Counted from the stretch's first letter, positions 8,228-16,761 are shown. The stretch: 64,000 nt of DNA from DASYKT01 sp963718105 (GCA_963718105.1 OY970352.1:3968001-4032000), one strand, 5' to 3'. Program-made: numbers and translations. Notes: generated from the sequence alone by a model not told the origin.

Positions 8228-8719
8228 TTAGAAATCCTTGCGCTGATCGATGTAGCCGACATAGGCCCAGTCAGTTGCGGAGAATGGGTCGTCGATTATT
8301 AATTTGTAGTAGTTGCCGACAGACGCGCCTAAGCCGTAGGCGTTTCCGGGGCAGCTGCTGCACTTCAGGACGCCGTCACGATACACATCCCAGTAACCTT
8401 TGATCGTGTCACCGTCGGTGCCGACCGAGTTGTTAAGCGAAAACTCGTAGAAATGGTTGCCGCACCCATGGGTCCATCCCTCGGCCTTGGACACCCCGCG
8501 GAAATGCGCCTGCGCCGGATAGCCCGGGGTCGGCTGGGTCCACGAGGTTGCCATGTCAAAAGAGTATAGAAGTGTGTACTCACATTTGTTTTCCGCATCC
8601 ACGATGACCAGCCCGTTGTCGTTCGTCCAAACGCTATGGGTTTTTAATTGCGCCATCGCCGACGTCGAAAACATTCCGACGAGTACCAAAACAAAAATAG
8701 TTAGAACAGTCTTTTTCAT
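8228..8719 (-). CDS. secreted paralogue 4 of six (unknown function)
   Basis: 163 residues, the shortest member. The signal peptide (1-23, ending TSAMAQ) is nearly identical to that of paralogue 5, which points to a recent duplication. The core has H-S-V-W-T-N-D-N-G, K-C-E-Y-T, M-A-T-S-W-T-Q-P-T-P-G-Y-P-A-Q-A-H-F-R-G-V, C-G-N-H-F-Y-E-F-S-L, W-D-V-Y-R-D-G-V-L-K-C-S-S-C-P-G and the end D-Q-R-K-D-F. An insert E-G-W-T-H-G precedes the second cysteine. A minus-strand ribosome site (aaaggagagagaaaATG) is present. Confidence 0.87.
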   Translation of the reverse strand: MKKTVLTIFVLVLVGMFSTSAMAQLKTHSVWTNDNGLVIVDAENKCEYTLLYSFDMATSWTQPTPGYPAQAHFRGVSKAEGWTHGCGNHFYEFSLNNSVGTDGDTIKGYWDVYRDGVLKCSSCPGNAYGLGASVGNYYKLIIDDPFSATDWAYVGYIDQRKDF

Positions 8720-8741
8720 TTTCTCTCTCCTTTAAAAGCTT

Positions 8742-8768
8742 GGGGATGAATCTTTAAAATTCATCCCC
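8742..8768. repeat. intergenic hairpin between paralogues 4 and 5
   Basis: Perfect ten-base arms ggggatgaat and attcatcccc with a seven-base loop, about 20 bases upstream of the start of paralogue 4 on the minus strand. Confidence 0.8.
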
Positions 8769-8780
8769 GGTCTTACGCGC

Positions 8781-9281
8781 CTAAAAGTCCTTACGGACAT
8801 CAAGAAACCCGCTATAGAGCCACGTCTGCGGCCCGGCAAACGGGTCGTCGATATACACCTTGTAATAGTTGCCCACGCCTGCCGCCTGGCTGAGGCCGTA
8901 GGCCGTTCCGTTACACCCGCCGCAGACCAGTATCCCGTTGCGGTAAACATCCCAGGTGCCGTCGATGTTATCCGGCCCGGTAACCGTCGAGGCTACCAGG
9001 CGGAAATCATAGAACCTGACGCCGCAGGCTATCCCCGCGCCGCCCGCTTTGGCCACGCCGCGAAAATGAGCGTCAGCCGGATTGCCCGGTGTCGGCTCCG
9101 TCCATGAGGTGGCCATGTTAAAACCGGCAAACGCCGGATAGAGACACCCGGTCTGGGCATCGCGAATATAAAATCCGTTGAAGTTCGTCCACACGCTGTG
9201 CGTGAACGGCTGCGCCATTGCCGACCCCGAGAGGATCCCGGTGAATACCAAAACAAAAATGGTTAGAACAGTTTTTTTCAT
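8781..9281 (-). CDS. secreted paralogue 5 of six (unknown function)
   Basis: 166 residues with signal peptide 1-23 (ending GSAMAQ) and aaaggagaaaaaATG as initiation region. With paralogue 6 it forms the closest pair: both share M-A-T-S-W-T-E-P-T-P-G-N-P-A-D-A-H-F-R-G-V, Y-D-F-R-L-V-A-S, Y-K-V-Y-[IV]-D-D-P, G-P-Q-T-W-L-Y-S-G and the ending D-V-R-K-D-F. The Cys pair near residue 120 reads V-C-G-G-C-N-G. Function is not known. The conservation pattern suggests a soluble exported domain under diversifying surface change. Confidence 0.88.
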   Translation of the reverse strand: MKKTVLTIFVLVFTGILSGSAMAQPFTHSVWTNFNGFYIRDAQTGCLYPAFAGFNMATSWTEPTPGNPADAHFRGVAKAGGAGIACGVRFYDFRLVASTVTGPDNIDGTWDVYRNGILVCGGCNGTAYGLSQAAGVGNYYKVYIDDPFAGPQTWLYSGFLDVRKDF

Positions 9282-9298
9282 TTTTTCTCCTTTAAAGT

Positions 9299-9332
9299 TT
9301 CAGGAGACGAACCGTTTAATTCGTCCCCTGAA
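9299..9332. repeat. intergenic hairpin between paralogues 5 and 6
   Basis: Thirteen-base arms ttcaggagacgaa and ttcgtcccctgaa, which pair with one G-U type mismatch. The sequence differs from the 8742 hairpin but keeps its place and shape. Confidence 0.75.
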
Positions 9333-9341
9333 GGCAGATCG

Positions 9342-9854
9342 TTAGAAGTCTTTACGGACATCGAGATAACCGCTATAAAGCCACGTCTGCGGGCCCGCGC
9401 CGGGGTCATCCACGTACACTTTGTAGTAATTTCCGACGCCGGCCGGCACGCTCAGGTTATAGGCGACACCGTTGCAGGCGGCGCAGACCAGCACACCGTT
9501 GCGAAAGATGTTCCAGGTTCCGGTGATGCTATCGGGAAGGGTCGCTGACGAAGCCACGAGACGAAAATCATACGTCCGGGTTACACAGGCCAGGGAAAAT
9601 CCCACCGCTTTGCCGACGCCGCGAAAATGCGCATCCGCCGGATTGCCGGGTGTCGGTTCCGTCCATGAGGTCGCCATGTTAAAACCGGAAAACCCGCCGG
9701 TCAGCGAATTGTAGTTGCATCCGGTTAGAGCGTCGCGAATGGCCAATCCGTTATTGTTCGTCCAGACACTGTGCGAAAAAGGTTGGGCCATTGCCGCCGC
9801 CGACAAAAGGCTTACCGCCATTGTTGCGAAAAACGCTACAACTATTTTTTTCAT
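9342..9854 (-). CDS. secreted paralogue 6 of six (unknown function)
   Basis: 170 residues and, by position, the first gene of the minus-strand run. The ribosome site is strong (ccttaggagggtattaaaaATG). Signal peptide 1-23 (ending AAAMAQ), then P-F-S-H-S-V-W-T-N-N-N-G, a three-residue longer loop after T-G-C-N-Y, and the second cysteine in S-L-A-C-V-T-R-T-Y-D-F where other members have Cys-Gly. It ends D-V-R-K-D-F. A promoter for the whole run should lie in the AT-rich gap upstream, 9855-10338. Confidence 0.88.
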   Translation of the reverse strand: MKKIVVAFFATMAVSLLSAAAMAQPFSHSVWTNNNGLAIRDALTGCNYNSLTGGFSGFNMATSWTEPTPGNPADAHFRGVGKAVGFSLACVTRTYDFRLVASSATLPDSITGTWNIFRNGVLVCAACNGVAYNLSVPAGVGNYYKVYVDDPGAGPQTWLYSGYLDVRKDF

Positions 9855-10338
9855 TTTTAATACCCTCCTAAGGTTCGATCTTCACCAAAGAGAATGGAAG
9901 AAATGTAGGAGTACACTCTTTAAATTCTTAGGTGGTTGTGGGTTTAGTAGTGACCTTGATGTTATTCAGGCCGAGCTGGAAACGCTCGCGGCTGCGGGGG
10001 CCGAAAGTGTTAGGAGACGGCTAACACACAGGGTGGCAAAAAGGCGAAGAAGACAAAATACGTCCGTTACCGAAAGCTCGCGCTTTAACGTGTTATTTCG
10101 GGAGCGAAATGAACTGCCGCGGGTAGGAAATCCGCAGCTTGGAAAATGCAAAAATCAAAATTCAGTTCAACCTGAATTCTTCACCGCAATTGCACCGATT
10201 TTTTCAATCTGTCTGCGAGAATATCAAATTCAACGTCGTTTTGCAATATTTAACGCTATGAATTTGCCTGAAAATTGTAAATACCTCCTATATCACTGAA
10301 AATGCAGGGCTTAGCCTGTGCTCGAACGCCTTTCAGGG
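9855..10338. other. gene-free gap upstream of the paralogue run
   Basis: About 480 bases without a convincing gene; a plus-strand open frame here is the complement of paralogue 6 run on and has no coding features. The stretch is AT-rich near 10150-10300, suitable for the promoter of the paralogue run. No known riboswitch consensus was recognised. Confidence 0.5.
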
Positions 10339-10377
10339 CAAAAAATAAGGCCGTTTTATTTATAATAAAACGGCCTT
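10339..10377 (-). terminator. intrinsic terminator of the GH18 gene
   Basis: Arms aaggccgttttat and ataaaacggcctt form a 13-base-pair stem; on the minus strand it is followed by attttttg, so it ends transcription from the gene at 10417-11322. Confidence 0.85.
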
Positions 10378-10416
10378 CCTGCTAAGAGAAGGATGGTTTT
10401 TTAGAAAACGCTTTCT

Positions 10417-11322
10417 TTATTCGGTTTTAGGAAAGATCAGTGAATAAAGCTGTTTTTGGTTTTCCTGTTCGAATGGAAAATTACCGGAATTCAGCCGCCA
10501 TTGGGTGATGATTTTGTACCCGCCGGCGACATATCCCTGATAGGCGTCCTGGGCGCTTTGATGCCCGATCGGCTCATCCGGCCAGTCGGCTTCAAACTTG
10601 GCGCCGTAGGCCAGCAGATCTGCGTTGACATTTATCTGCGTAAATTCCTCCTGCAGGTCGGGATCGTAATAAAGCTGCAGGTTAAGAAAATCGACACTGC
10701 TATTCACCGCGTCCGCCTGGAGATTAAGGGTAGCGTCCGGAGAGAGGGTCAGGTAATAATGCTTGTCGGTTTCCTGATCGAAACGCGCGCGGATGGCCTT
10801 AAGCAGCATGGCAAACTGGTCCGGCGTCAGGGCGTTATAAGCCGGCTTTTCCCAATCCATATCAAAACCGTCCAGCCCGTAAGCTTTCAGGTACGCCATC
10901 AGATTGTCGGCAAAGTTATCGGCGTTCTGCTGGTCGGTATGATCCTTAAGCGAAAAAATATTTTGCAGTACGGTCACGGTCCCCCAATCGAGCGTGACCA
11001 TAAACTTTATGTTCGGGTTGTTGTTTTTTGCGTCCCTTAAAACCCAATTCATATATTGCTGGTTGGTCAGCCCGTCCGGGTGCGGCGGGTCGGCGGCGGG
11101 CTCTAGCTGTATCGTGAATGAAGAGCCGTCACCCGTAGGTACGGTGTCGCTCCCGGTCGGCACCGTCGTCACAAAACATAAGAACAACATATCCACCGAG
11201 CTGTAGACATCGTTTTTTATCAGCGCCTGGTAAGCGCTCTGGGAATTGCCATAAGGCACCCCCGGCGGGTCATCCTCGCTCAAAAGGATCCAGGCATTAA
11301 CTAATTGATCACCGGAAGCCAT
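10417..11322 (-). CDS. GH18-family glycoside hydrolase (chitinase/endo-glucosaminidase-like), leaderless
   Basis: 301 residues. The catalytic signature D-G-F-D-M-D-W-E at about 148-155 fits the DxxDxDxE motif of family 18, whose Glu is the acid in hydrolysis of beta-1,4 GlcNAc links. Downstream F-L-N-L-Q-L-Y-Y-D (about 212) matches the conserved substrate-site strand (usually M-x-Y-D) and the terminal I-I-T-Q-W-R-L closes a short TIM barrel without the insertion domain of large chitinases. No signal peptide or membrane segment is present, which is odd for an enzyme with an extracellular substrate. It diverges from the metalloprotease gene at 11642. Confidence 0.8.
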   Translation of the reverse strand: MASGDQLVNAWILLSEDDPPGVPYGNSQSAYQALIKNDVYSSVDMLFLCFVTTVPTGSDTVPTGDGSSFTIQLEPAADPPHPDGLTNQQYMNWVLRDAKNNNPNIKFMVTLDWGTVTVLQNIFSLKDHTDQQNADNFADNLMAYLKAYGLDGFDMDWEKPAYNALTPDQFAMLLKAIRARFDQETDKHYYLTLSPDATLNLQADAVNSSVDFLNLQLYYDPDLQEEFTQINVNADLLAYGAKFEADWPDEPIGHQSAQDAYQGYVAGGYKIITQWRLNSGNFPFEQENQKQLYSLIFPKTE

Positions 11323-11641
11323 ATTTTCTCCTTTATGAAAGTACGTTTTTTGAAAGCGATACTGTTATGTTAGTGGCTTGGCCGGGTGCAAGCAAGATAT
11401 TTTCTTTTGAGCAGTATCCTGATTTGAGTTGCTGTGCCGGAGGCACATCGGATATTAGCCTGCCGTGATAGCGGCAGGTACCGGCGTATTGATAAGCGAC
11501 AACCCCGCCTCAAAGTAATTTTTGGGTGTTTTGGTGATTTGGTGAAATGTTTTGCGTTGAAATCGCATATACCTATAGAAAACCAAATAAATGAAGTTAT
11601 AAAACGGTCTGGCAGCTTAGTCCCGGATCTTAAATAAGCTT
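11323..11641. other. divergent promoter region between GH18 and metalloprotease genes
   Basis: A 319-base gap, with ggagaaaat as the ribosome site for the minus gene next to 11323. A short plus-strand open frame inside it (11434-11637) has no recognisable protein features. Promoters for both genes probably lie here; no repeat or RNA was recognised. Confidence 0.45.
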
Positions 11642-13552
11642 ATGGAAAAAGATGACGAATCCAAATACAAGCCCAACTTCCGTCGCTTGTACGGCTACAG
11701 TTTTGATCCCAGCCTGTCCACCAAATTAGATACTGCTTTAGTCAATAAAACAGTATTTAAGATTCGCTGGGAGGAAAACCTGTCCCGGGGGCCGATCGGT
11801 GAATATCTCGAGGTGATCGATTATGATCCGGCGAGCAAATGTTTTTATACGCCGATAGATCTGGATAATTCCTATATCCTGGCGCAGGACGGTTTGCTGC
11901 CCTCGGAAAGTAATCCCCAGTTTCATCAACAGATGGTCTATGCCGTGGCCATGACGACCATCCAGAATTTTGAGCATGCCTTGGGGCGTGTTGCTCTGTG
12001 GTCGTCGGTGCGTGACCGGCGGGAAGGTGAATTTTTACAGCGTCTGCGGATATATCCGCACGCGCTGCGCCAGGCCAACGCCTATTACAGTCCCAGTAAA
12101 AAAGCGCTGCTTTTTGGTTACTTTCCCGCTTCCGACAATGCTCCGGGCGAGCAGTTTCCCGGCGGTATCGTATTTACCTGTCTGTCGCACGACATTATCG
12201 CTCACGAAACCACCCACGCCTTGCTGGACGGGATGCACCAGCGTTTTATCGAGCCCAGCCACCCGGACACGCTCGCTTTTCACGAGGCGTTTGCGGATAT
12301 CGTCGCATTATTCCAGCATTTCACTTTTCCGGATGTCTTACGGCATCAGATCGCGAAAACGCGGGGCGATCTGTCGTCACAAAATCTGTTGGGGCAGTTG
12401 GCCCAGCAATTCGGTCATGCGATCGGCAGGTACGGCGCGCTGCGCGAATATATCGGGGCCGAGGCCGATCCGGCCGGTTACCAGACCGTCTTTGAACCGC
12501 ATGATCGCGGCGCTATCCTGGTGGCCGCCGTTTTCTCCGCCTTTCGCGAGATCTACAAAACGCGTACCGCCGACATCTTTCGCATAGCGACCAGCGGCTC
12601 CGGTGTCCTGCCGGACGGCGACCTTCATCCCGATCTCGTCAGGCGCCTGGCTAAGGAAGCTTCCAAGATCGCGCAGCATATTCTCAACATGTGCATTCGA
12701 GCGCTGGATTACTGTCCGCCGGTAGATATTAATTTCGGCGACTATCTGCGGGCGATCATCACTGCGGACATCGATCTGGTGCCCGACGATGACCTCGGGT
12801 ACCGTGTCGCCTTTATCGAGTCCTTTCGGCGCAGGGGAATTTATCCCCGCGATATTCGCACGCTTTCGGAAGAAAGTCTTTGCTGGAACGTGCAAACCAA
12901 GGGGGTCGACGTGCTCAAGGAGATCGGTGAAATTCTGCGGGATTATATCCTCGAGCTGGAGCACATCGGCGACCGGGAAAAAATTTATAATGAGACAAGA
13001 AACTATAAAAAGAACCTTCACGATTTGATAGAGGACCTGATCAAAGACGATCAAACCCGCAAAGAGTTTGAAAAAATAACCGGGCTTTATCTTTCCTCCG
13101 GCAAACATCCGAAGGTCGACGGGCTGCGCCGCGCGGCGGACAACAATCCGGTATTTGAAATTCATACATTGCGCGGCGCGCGGCGGATCGGGCCTGACGG
13201 CGATGCCGTCCATCAGGTCATTGTCTCCATCACCCAGACGCGCCTCATCGCCTTCGACGAAACGGCGGGGCCAATGGACGGGGTTTCGGATGACGAGCGT
13301 AGTAAAGTTCCGCACTTTAAGTTTCGCGGCGGGTGTAATCTGATCTTCGATCTGGAGCATATCTTTAATAAGAATTATAGAAACAGCCTGCGCTATGTAA
13401 TAAGAAAAGCTATTAGCGATGACGCGCGGGTGCAAAGACAGCGCGAACACCGGCAGGGAGAAATGAGCATGTCTCTCCACGCGACCTATGCCGGCCAGTC
13501 TGAGCAGAGGGAAAGCAAGGAACCGTTCGCCTTTTTACACAATGAATTTTGA
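11642..13552 (+). CDS. thermolysin-like (gluzincin) zinc metalloprotease, leaderless
   Basis: 636 residues. The zinc site H-E-T-T-H is at about 188-192 in D-I-I-A-H-E-T-T-H-A-L-L-D-G, and the third ligand fits the Glu in F-H-E-A-F-A-D-I-V-A-L-F about 25 residues on, the arrangement of M4-type gluzincins. Residues 1-170 and the C-terminal third (about 430-636) match nothing recognised. There is no signal peptide and no typical M4 propeptide, so the protein is probably cytosolic or exported by an unusual route. The downstream MBL-fold gene starts 20 bases after the stop, so the two are likely one operon. Confidence 0.78.
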   Translation: MEKDDESKYKPNFRRLYGYSFDPSLSTKLDTALVNKTVFKIRWEENLSRGPIGEYLEVIDYDPASKCFYTPIDLDNSYILAQDGLLPSESNPQFHQQMVYAVAMTTIQNFEHALGRVALWSSVRDRREGEFLQRLRIYPHALRQANAYYSPSKKALLFGYFPASDNAPGEQFPGGIVFTCLSHDIIAHETTHALLDGMHQRFIEPSHPDTLAFHEAFADIVALFQHFTFPDVLRHQIAKTRGDLSSQNLLGQLAQQFGHAIGRYGALREYIGAEADPAGYQTVFEPHDRGAILVAAVFSAFREIYKTRTADIFRIATSGSGVLPDGDLHPDLVRRLAKEASKIAQHILNMCIRALDYCPPVDINFGDYLRAIITADIDLVPDDDLGYRVAFIESFRRRGIYPRDIRTLSEESLCWNVQTKGVDVLKEIGEILRDYILELEHIGDREKIYNETRNYKKNLHDLIEDLIKDDQTRKEFEKITGLYLSSGKHPKVDGLRRAADNNPVFEIHTLRGARRIGPDGDAVHQVIVSITQTRLIAFDETAGPMDGVSDDERSKVPHFKFRGGCNLIFDLEHIFNKNYRNSLRYVIRKAISDDARVQRQREHRQGEMSMSLHATYAGQSEQRESKEPFAFLHNEF

Positions 13553-13572
13553 GATCCTGGAGGCCATTTTAC

Positions 13573-15069
13573 ATGTCTGATATTAGTAATTTGTCGATCA
13601 ATGTTCGCATGTACCGTCAGGGCTTGGGCGATTGCTTTCTGCTGACGTTCAAGCTGGGGAAAGAAACAAAATATAACCTTTTGATCGATTGCGGTTTACT
13701 GCAAGGCACGGAAGGCTCGACCGAAATAATGAACGCGGTGGCAAAAGATATTCAGGCCGCGTCGAAGGCGACGGACGGCCTCAACGCGGTCGCCGTCACC
13801 CACGAACATTGGGATCATATTTCCGGATTTTCGCAGGCTCAGAAAATATTTAACGAGATAACATTTCACGAGGTTTGGCTCGGCTGGACCGAAGACTTAA
13901 GTCATCCTAAATCGAAAGCGATGCGCGACCGTTTCAGCAAGCAGATCACCGGGCTGAAAAAAGCGCTCGGCCAGATCAAAGCCAAAAAGGAAAAGCTCAG
14001 CAAGATGAGCGGATCGGATGAAGAGATGCCCGGCTTCTTTCAGGTTGCGGCTGCTTTGGTCGATGATTTTTTCGCCGAGGATCTGGGCGTGGGCGGTAAA
14101 GGGCGGTCGGCCACCTGGGAATATATCATGAGCAAGGGCGAGCCTAATTACTGCACTCCCGGTAATGTGTTCTCGCCCAAAGGCCTGGAAGGCCAGGTTA
14201 AAATTTACGTTTTAGGGCCTCCGGCCGATTTCGAAATGTTCACCAAAACCGAGCCTACAAAGAAAGACGCCGCCAAGGAAACTTATCGCGAAGAATCCAA
14301 ATTCGCGCTCGCCGGAAGTTTCTTCGCCTCGTTTGCCGAAGACGGCACCGACCCGCTTATCGACGCCTGCCGCCCGTTTGAAAAAGACTTATTGACGATA
14401 ATGCCTTTTGACGATTCCGAATTGCCCTGCAAAGAGGTAGGAGACATGTTTTCCTCCTATTTTTCCGAAGAAGAAAAATGGCGGCAGATCGACGATGACT
14501 GGCTGCTGATGATAGAGCCCCTGGCGCTGCATCTTGACTCCTATACCAATAATTCCTGCCTGGCATTTGCCGTTGAGCTGGTCGAAAGCGGTAAGGTGCT
14601 GGTGTTTCCCGGTGATGCGCAGTTCGGCAACTGGATGTCGTGGAAAGACCTTGAGTTCAGAGACAAAGACGGAAAGCTCCTCCCGGTAACGACGGCCGAT
14701 CTCTTGAACCGCACGGTTCTTTATAAGGTCGGACACCACGGCAGCCACAACGCTACCTTACGCGAACACGGCCTGGAACTGATGAATAGCCCGCAATTGG
14801 CCGCGATGATCCCGGTCGACAGGAAAAAAGCGGAGAGCAAAACCACCAAAACGAACCCCAAGGGCTGGGAAATGCCGGAGGCGCATCTTTTTACCCGCTT
14901 ACAGGAAAGATCTCAAGGCAGAGTGATAATTGCCGATGAGAAAAACCACACCGGCCTCACCAAAAGGTGTGAGGACAATGATTTTATAAATAGTGTCAAA
15001 TTTGCCCAAAAGAGCTTCCTTCCCGGCACAAAAGATCCGCTTTACGTGGAATACGAGGTAAAAAATTAA
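13573..15069 (+). CDS. metallo-beta-lactamase-fold hydrolase (ComEC/Rec2-type)
   Basis: 498 residues from ATG 13573, chosen because tcctggagg lies just upstream; a TTG at 13549 in the same frame is less likely. It opens M-Y-R-Q-G-L-G-D-C-F-L-L (the usual GxGDxxLI start), has the metal motif T-H-E-H-W-D-H at about 76-82, then a large helical insert (about 105-190), V-F-P-G-D-A near 342, and the distal G-H-H-G-S-H-N at about 388. These match MBL proteins related to the ComEC C-terminal domain, which can be nucleases or phosphodiesterases; substrate is unknown. No signal peptide. Paired with the gluzincin gene upstream, so a joint role is likely but undefined. Confidence 0.82.
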   Translation: MSDISNLSINVRMYRQGLGDCFLLTFKLGKETKYNLLIDCGLLQGTEGSTEIMNAVAKDIQAASKATDGLNAVAVTHEHWDHISGFSQAQKIFNEITFHEVWLGWTEDLSHPKSKAMRDRFSKQITGLKKALGQIKAKKEKLSKMSGSDEEMPGFFQVAAALVDDFFAEDLGVGGKGRSATWEYIMSKGEPNYCTPGNVFSPKGLEGQVKIYVLGPPADFEMFTKTEPTKKDAAKETYREESKFALAGSFFASFAEDGTDPLIDACRPFEKDLLTIMPFDDSELPCKEVGDMFSSYFSEEEKWRQIDDDWLLMIEPLALHLDSYTNNSCLAFAVELVESGKVLVFPGDAQFGNWMSWKDLEFRDKDGKLLPVTTADLLNRTVLYKVGHHGSHNATLREHGLELMNSPQLAAMIPVDRKKAESKTTKTNPKGWEMPEAHLFTRLQERSQGRVIIADEKNHTGLTKRCEDNDFINSVKFAQKSFLPGTKDPLYVEYEVKN

Positions 15070-15133
15070 AGTAGGATTCGAAACAATTTTTCTTCTGTTA
15101 TAAAATTCTCGTGATTTCCTCGTTAAGATCACG

Positions 15134-16261
15134 ATGATCCTTCCTAATTCAACCGTGGGTGTGCTGGGCAGCGGGCAGCTCGGGCGGATGTTTGCCATCG
15201 CCGCGCGCCGCATGGGTTATCGCGTCCACACTTTTTCCCCCGAGAGCGACACGCCGACCGGACAGGTTGCGGACCACGAGGTTACCGCGCCCTATGAAGA
15301 CCTGGACGCAGTGCGTGAATTTGCCCGCGGCGTACAGGTTGTCACTTTCGAATTCGAGAACGTGTTATCTGCCACCGCCAGTGCGGTAGCGGAAATTGTT
15401 CCCGTTCGCCCGCGCGGCGAGGTTTTGCATATCACGCAAAACCGCCTGCGCGAAAAAACTTTTCTGGCCGGCAACGGATTTCCCGTTACCTGTTTTCGCC
15501 ATATAAAAACCCTTGACGATCTGCGCAGCGCCGTCGGCGAGCTCGGATCTCCCTGTATATTAAAGACCGCCGGATTTGGCTATGACGGAAAGGGCCAGTC
15601 AAAGATCAGGACGGCCGAAGATATCGAAACCGCTTTCGCGAATCTGAACGGCCGCGAGGCGGTTTTGGAAGCTTTCGTTGATTTTGAAAAAGAGGTTTCC
15701 GTGGTGGCCGCGCGCGATGAGAAAGGAAACTTTGCGGATTACGGCGTGATCGAGAACGCGCATGCGAACCATATTCTCGATATAAGTTCTGCGCCCGCTT
15801 TTGTTTCCGAAAAAGTATATTCCGAAGCCGTCGAGATCGCGCGCAATGTTTTGGAAGCGTTGGATGTCGTGGGCGTGATGTGCGTTGAGTTTTTTCTCAC
15901 TAAAAAAGAAAGGCTATTGATCAATGAGCTCGCGCCGCGCCCTCACAATTCAGGCCACCTCACTGTCGATGCCTGCATCACCTCGCAATTCGAGCAGCAG
16001 CTTCGCGCGGTTTGCGGTTTGCCGTTAGGCTCCACGGAATTTCTCCGGCCGGCGGCAATGGCAAATCTGCTTGGCGATCTCTGGGAAAACGGCGAGCCCA
16101 ACTGGGAAGAAGTATTGAAAATGCCCAACGTCAAACTGCATCTTTACGGCAAAGCCGCCGCCCGCCCGGGAAGGAAAATGGGACATCTGACCGCCATGGC
16201 AGATACGGTTCAGGAAGCTGTCGAAATAGTAAAAAAGGCTCGCGGTTGTCTCACCGGCTAG
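15134..16261 (+). CDS. purK: N5-carboxyaminoimidazole ribonucleotide synthase PurK
   Basis: 375 residues, full length for PurK, which carboxylates AIR with ATP and bicarbonate and hands N5-CAIR to PurE. It opens G-V-L-G-S-G-Q-L-G-R-M-F, has the ATP-grasp stretches P-C-I-L-K-T-A-G-F-G-Y-D-G-K-G-Q and L-E-A-F-V-D-F-E-K-E-V-S-V, the metal-binding N-E-L-A-P-R-P-H-N-S-G-H, and ends with the H-L-Y-G-K region. It overlaps the end of the convergent crcB gene by four bases. Confidence 0.97.
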   Translation: MILPNSTVGVLGSGQLGRMFAIAARRMGYRVHTFSPESDTPTGQVADHEVTAPYEDLDAVREFARGVQVVTFEFENVLSATASAVAEIVPVRPRGEVLHITQNRLREKTFLAGNGFPVTCFRHIKTLDDLRSAVGELGSPCILKTAGFGYDGKGQSKIRTAEDIETAFANLNGREAVLEAFVDFEKEVSVVAARDEKGNFADYGVIENAHANHILDISSAPAFVSEKVYSEAVEIARNVLEALDVVGVMCVEFFLTKKERLLINELAPRPHNSGHLTVDACITSQFEQQLRAVCGLPLGSTEFLRPAAMANLLGDLWENGEPNWEEVLKMPNVKLHLYGKAAARPGRKMGHLTAMADTVQEAVEIVKKARGCLTG

Positions 16262-16617
16262 ATCTTTCGCCCCAGCCAAACCCCGGCCGCCACGCCTAAA
16301 AATCCGACGGCAAAGCTAAGGGTCACATACAAAACAGCGGTCAATAAATTCTTTTCCCGCATCAGCTCAAACGTCTCCAGTTCAAATGCTGAGAAAGTCG
16401 TAAAGGCGCCTAAGAATCCTGTTATCGCCAGCAGCTTCATCGTGTCGCTGATATCGAATTTCACCGCCAAAAACCCGATCAGAAAAGAACCGCTGACGTT
16501 AATGATAAAGGTGTGAAAAGGAAATGGCTGAAGAAACGCGGCGACCGGTGAAATGTTTATCAGGTAGCGCGCGGCCGCGCCAAAAGCGCCGCCCAACGCA
16601 ACCAGTAAAACTTTCAT
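16258..16617 (-). CDS. crcB: fluoride-specific channel CrcB/FluC
   Basis: 119 residues from ATG 16617 (MKVLLVALGG); an ATG 18 bases further out is possible. Four membrane helices and the family stretches G-G-A-F-G-A-A-A-R-Y, T-F-I-I-N-V-S-G-S-F-L-I-G (the Asn of the pore) and T-G-F-L-G-A-F-T-T-F-S-A-F-E-L-E (Phe box) are all present. FluC channels form antiparallel dimers that expel fluoride. No fluoride riboswitch was recognised in the leader, which instead runs into dispersed repeats. Confidence 0.95.
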   Translation of the reverse strand: MKVLLVALGGAFGAAARYLINISPVAAFLQPFPFHTFIINVSGSFLIGFLAVKFDISDTMKLLAITGFLGAFTTFSAFELETFELMREKNLLTAVLYVTLSFAVGFLGVAAGVWLGRKI

Positions 16618-16730
16618 CAGGCCTTCGTAAAACATCGCGAAAATATTACCACAAATAAAATCTCCCTTCTTACGCCCTCATGCTATCGGAGAGGGGGTGG
16701 CGCGCGCGTTTCGCGTGACGGGGTGGTTCT

Positions 16731-16758
16731 ATGGAGCGCGGGCATCCTGCCCGCATTA
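16731..16758. repeat. GCGGGCATCCTGCCCGC palindrome
   Basis: Reads ggagcgcgggcatcctgccc with cgc following; same family as 4025 and 20638. It follows a gacggggtggtt motif also present near 5000. Confidence 0.7.
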
Positions 16759-16761
16759 GCT

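Noticed and set aside
9715..10299. Plus-strand open frame of 194 codons upstream of the GH18 gene
   Set aside because: Its first part is antisense to paralogue 6 and the rest has coding-unlike composition and no recognisable domain.
12377..13480. Long minus-strand open frame inside the gluzincin gene
   Set aside because: It lies wholly antisense to a gene with clear catalytic motifs and its own product has no family features, so it is a by-product of codon bias.
16618..16730. Fluoride riboswitch upstream of crcB
   Set aside because: The leader has no match to the conserved crcB-motif core; it is a short AT-rich stretch running into repeats.
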